NCBI GenBank assembly: GCA_028288875.1
Contig: JAQGHK010000413.1
Coordinates: 1 to 5,542 of the forward strand
Direction of reading: 5' to 3'
From: Phycisphaerales bacterium
GTDB taxonomy: Bacteria; Planctomycetota; Phycisphaerae; Tepidisphaerales; Tepidisphaeraceae
DNA length: 5,542 bases
The notes below the pieces were generated by a model that was not told the origin of the DNA, ran no database searches, and saw only the letters and a list, made by a program, of their open reading frames with translations. Within the stretch, counting starts at the first letter, position 1. The number at the start of each line of letters is the position of its first letter. The position numbers were made by a program, and so were the translations under genes. Below, in pieces: positions 5,275 to 5,542 of the stretch.

Positions 5275-5542
5275 ATGAGTCCGCAGAATCAATCAAAGTC
5301 GACCTTTACGCTTCGTATTTCAGATGGCGGCGGGACGTTCCGCTGCCAGGCCACCAGCACCGGTGCTGCCGGCACATATCCTCGTGCCGTGTTGGATATC
5401 ACCGATATCAAGCAGTCGACCCGGGGCCAGCATCAATCGGCCAGTTCGGCTTCGCAGCAGGGCACTTCGAAAGCGCCCTCAAGTGCCAGCCGACTGCTCA
5501 CGAGTCAGAGCAATAGCGTCGGGACGTTCCGGATCAATTCCG
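5275..5542 (+). CDS. Hypothetical Ser/Gln/Thr-rich protein (3' end missing)
   Basis: An open frame from ATG 5275 to the window edge, 89 codons without a stop. The start is well fixed: an in-frame TAG lies at 5266-5268, and AGGGA (5261-5265) sits nine bases before the ATG. There is no signal peptide or membrane segment. The N-terminal part (STFTLRISDGGGTFRCQATS, 9-28) has a beta-strand look. Residues 51-80 are low-complexity, rich in Ser, Gln and Ala. A short motif G-T-F-R occurs at 20-23 and again at 83-86; the underlying DNA CGGGACGTTCCG is repeated exactly, 189 bases apart, so the full protein may be built of repeats. I do not recognise the family. A cytoplasmic or surface-linked repeat protein are both possible. 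Confidence 0.7.
   Translation, partial: MSPQNQSKSTFTLRISDGGGTFRCQATSTGAAGTYPRAVLDITDIKQSTRGQHQSASSASQQGTSKAPSSASRLLTSQSNSVGTFRINS

Overview
The window appears to be the right-hand end of an integrated phage or phage-like element sitting in a tRNA-Gly gene, followed by host chromosome. Base composition is moderately GC-rich. The integrase has a tail (residues 355-370, Y-ADAGQFPLAEGLEKLP) of a style I associate with Planctomycetota integrases. Several genes start without a clear Shine-Dalgarno sequence, which fits that phylum. The host assignment is inference from sequence style, not proof.

Element side (1 to about 3715, all genes on +). The window opens inside a large protein of unknown function (at least 506 residues, stop at 1521). 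It may be a virion or other late phage protein, and its C-terminus faintly resembles a J-domain. A 128-base gap with a GC-rich hairpin (1554-1587) follows. Then comes a tightly packed three-gene operon: an unrecognised 182-residue protein (1650-2195), an AlpA/excisionase-type DNA-binding protein (2192-2416, joined by an ATGA overlap) and a tyrosine recombinase (2406-3713, overlapping by 11 bases and preceded by a strong AGGAGGT). All six catalytic residues of the recombinase are visible. The probable division of labour is that the integrase inserts the element into tRNA-Gly, the small protein steers excision, and the 182-residue protein is an unknown partner.

Junction (about 3560-3751). The last 33 bases of the integrase gene lie inside an intact tRNA-Gly(TCC) gene on the opposite strand, marking the attachment site. 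Just before it, inside the integrase coding sequence, is an array of GCCGAYT-like heptamers spaced exactly 10 bp apart in two clusters. This array is not in step with codons and looks like integrase arm-type or excisionase binding sites. It is the most interesting signal in the window.

Host side (3752-5542). The tRNA has a good promoter reading leftward (perfect TTGACA). An acyltransferase-3 membrane protein (3898-5103, +) follows. After a 171-base gap with a possible minus-strand terminator, a Ser/Gln/Thr-rich protein of unknown function begins at 5275 and runs off the right edge. I see no CRISPR array, rRNA, insertion sequence or recognised defence system.
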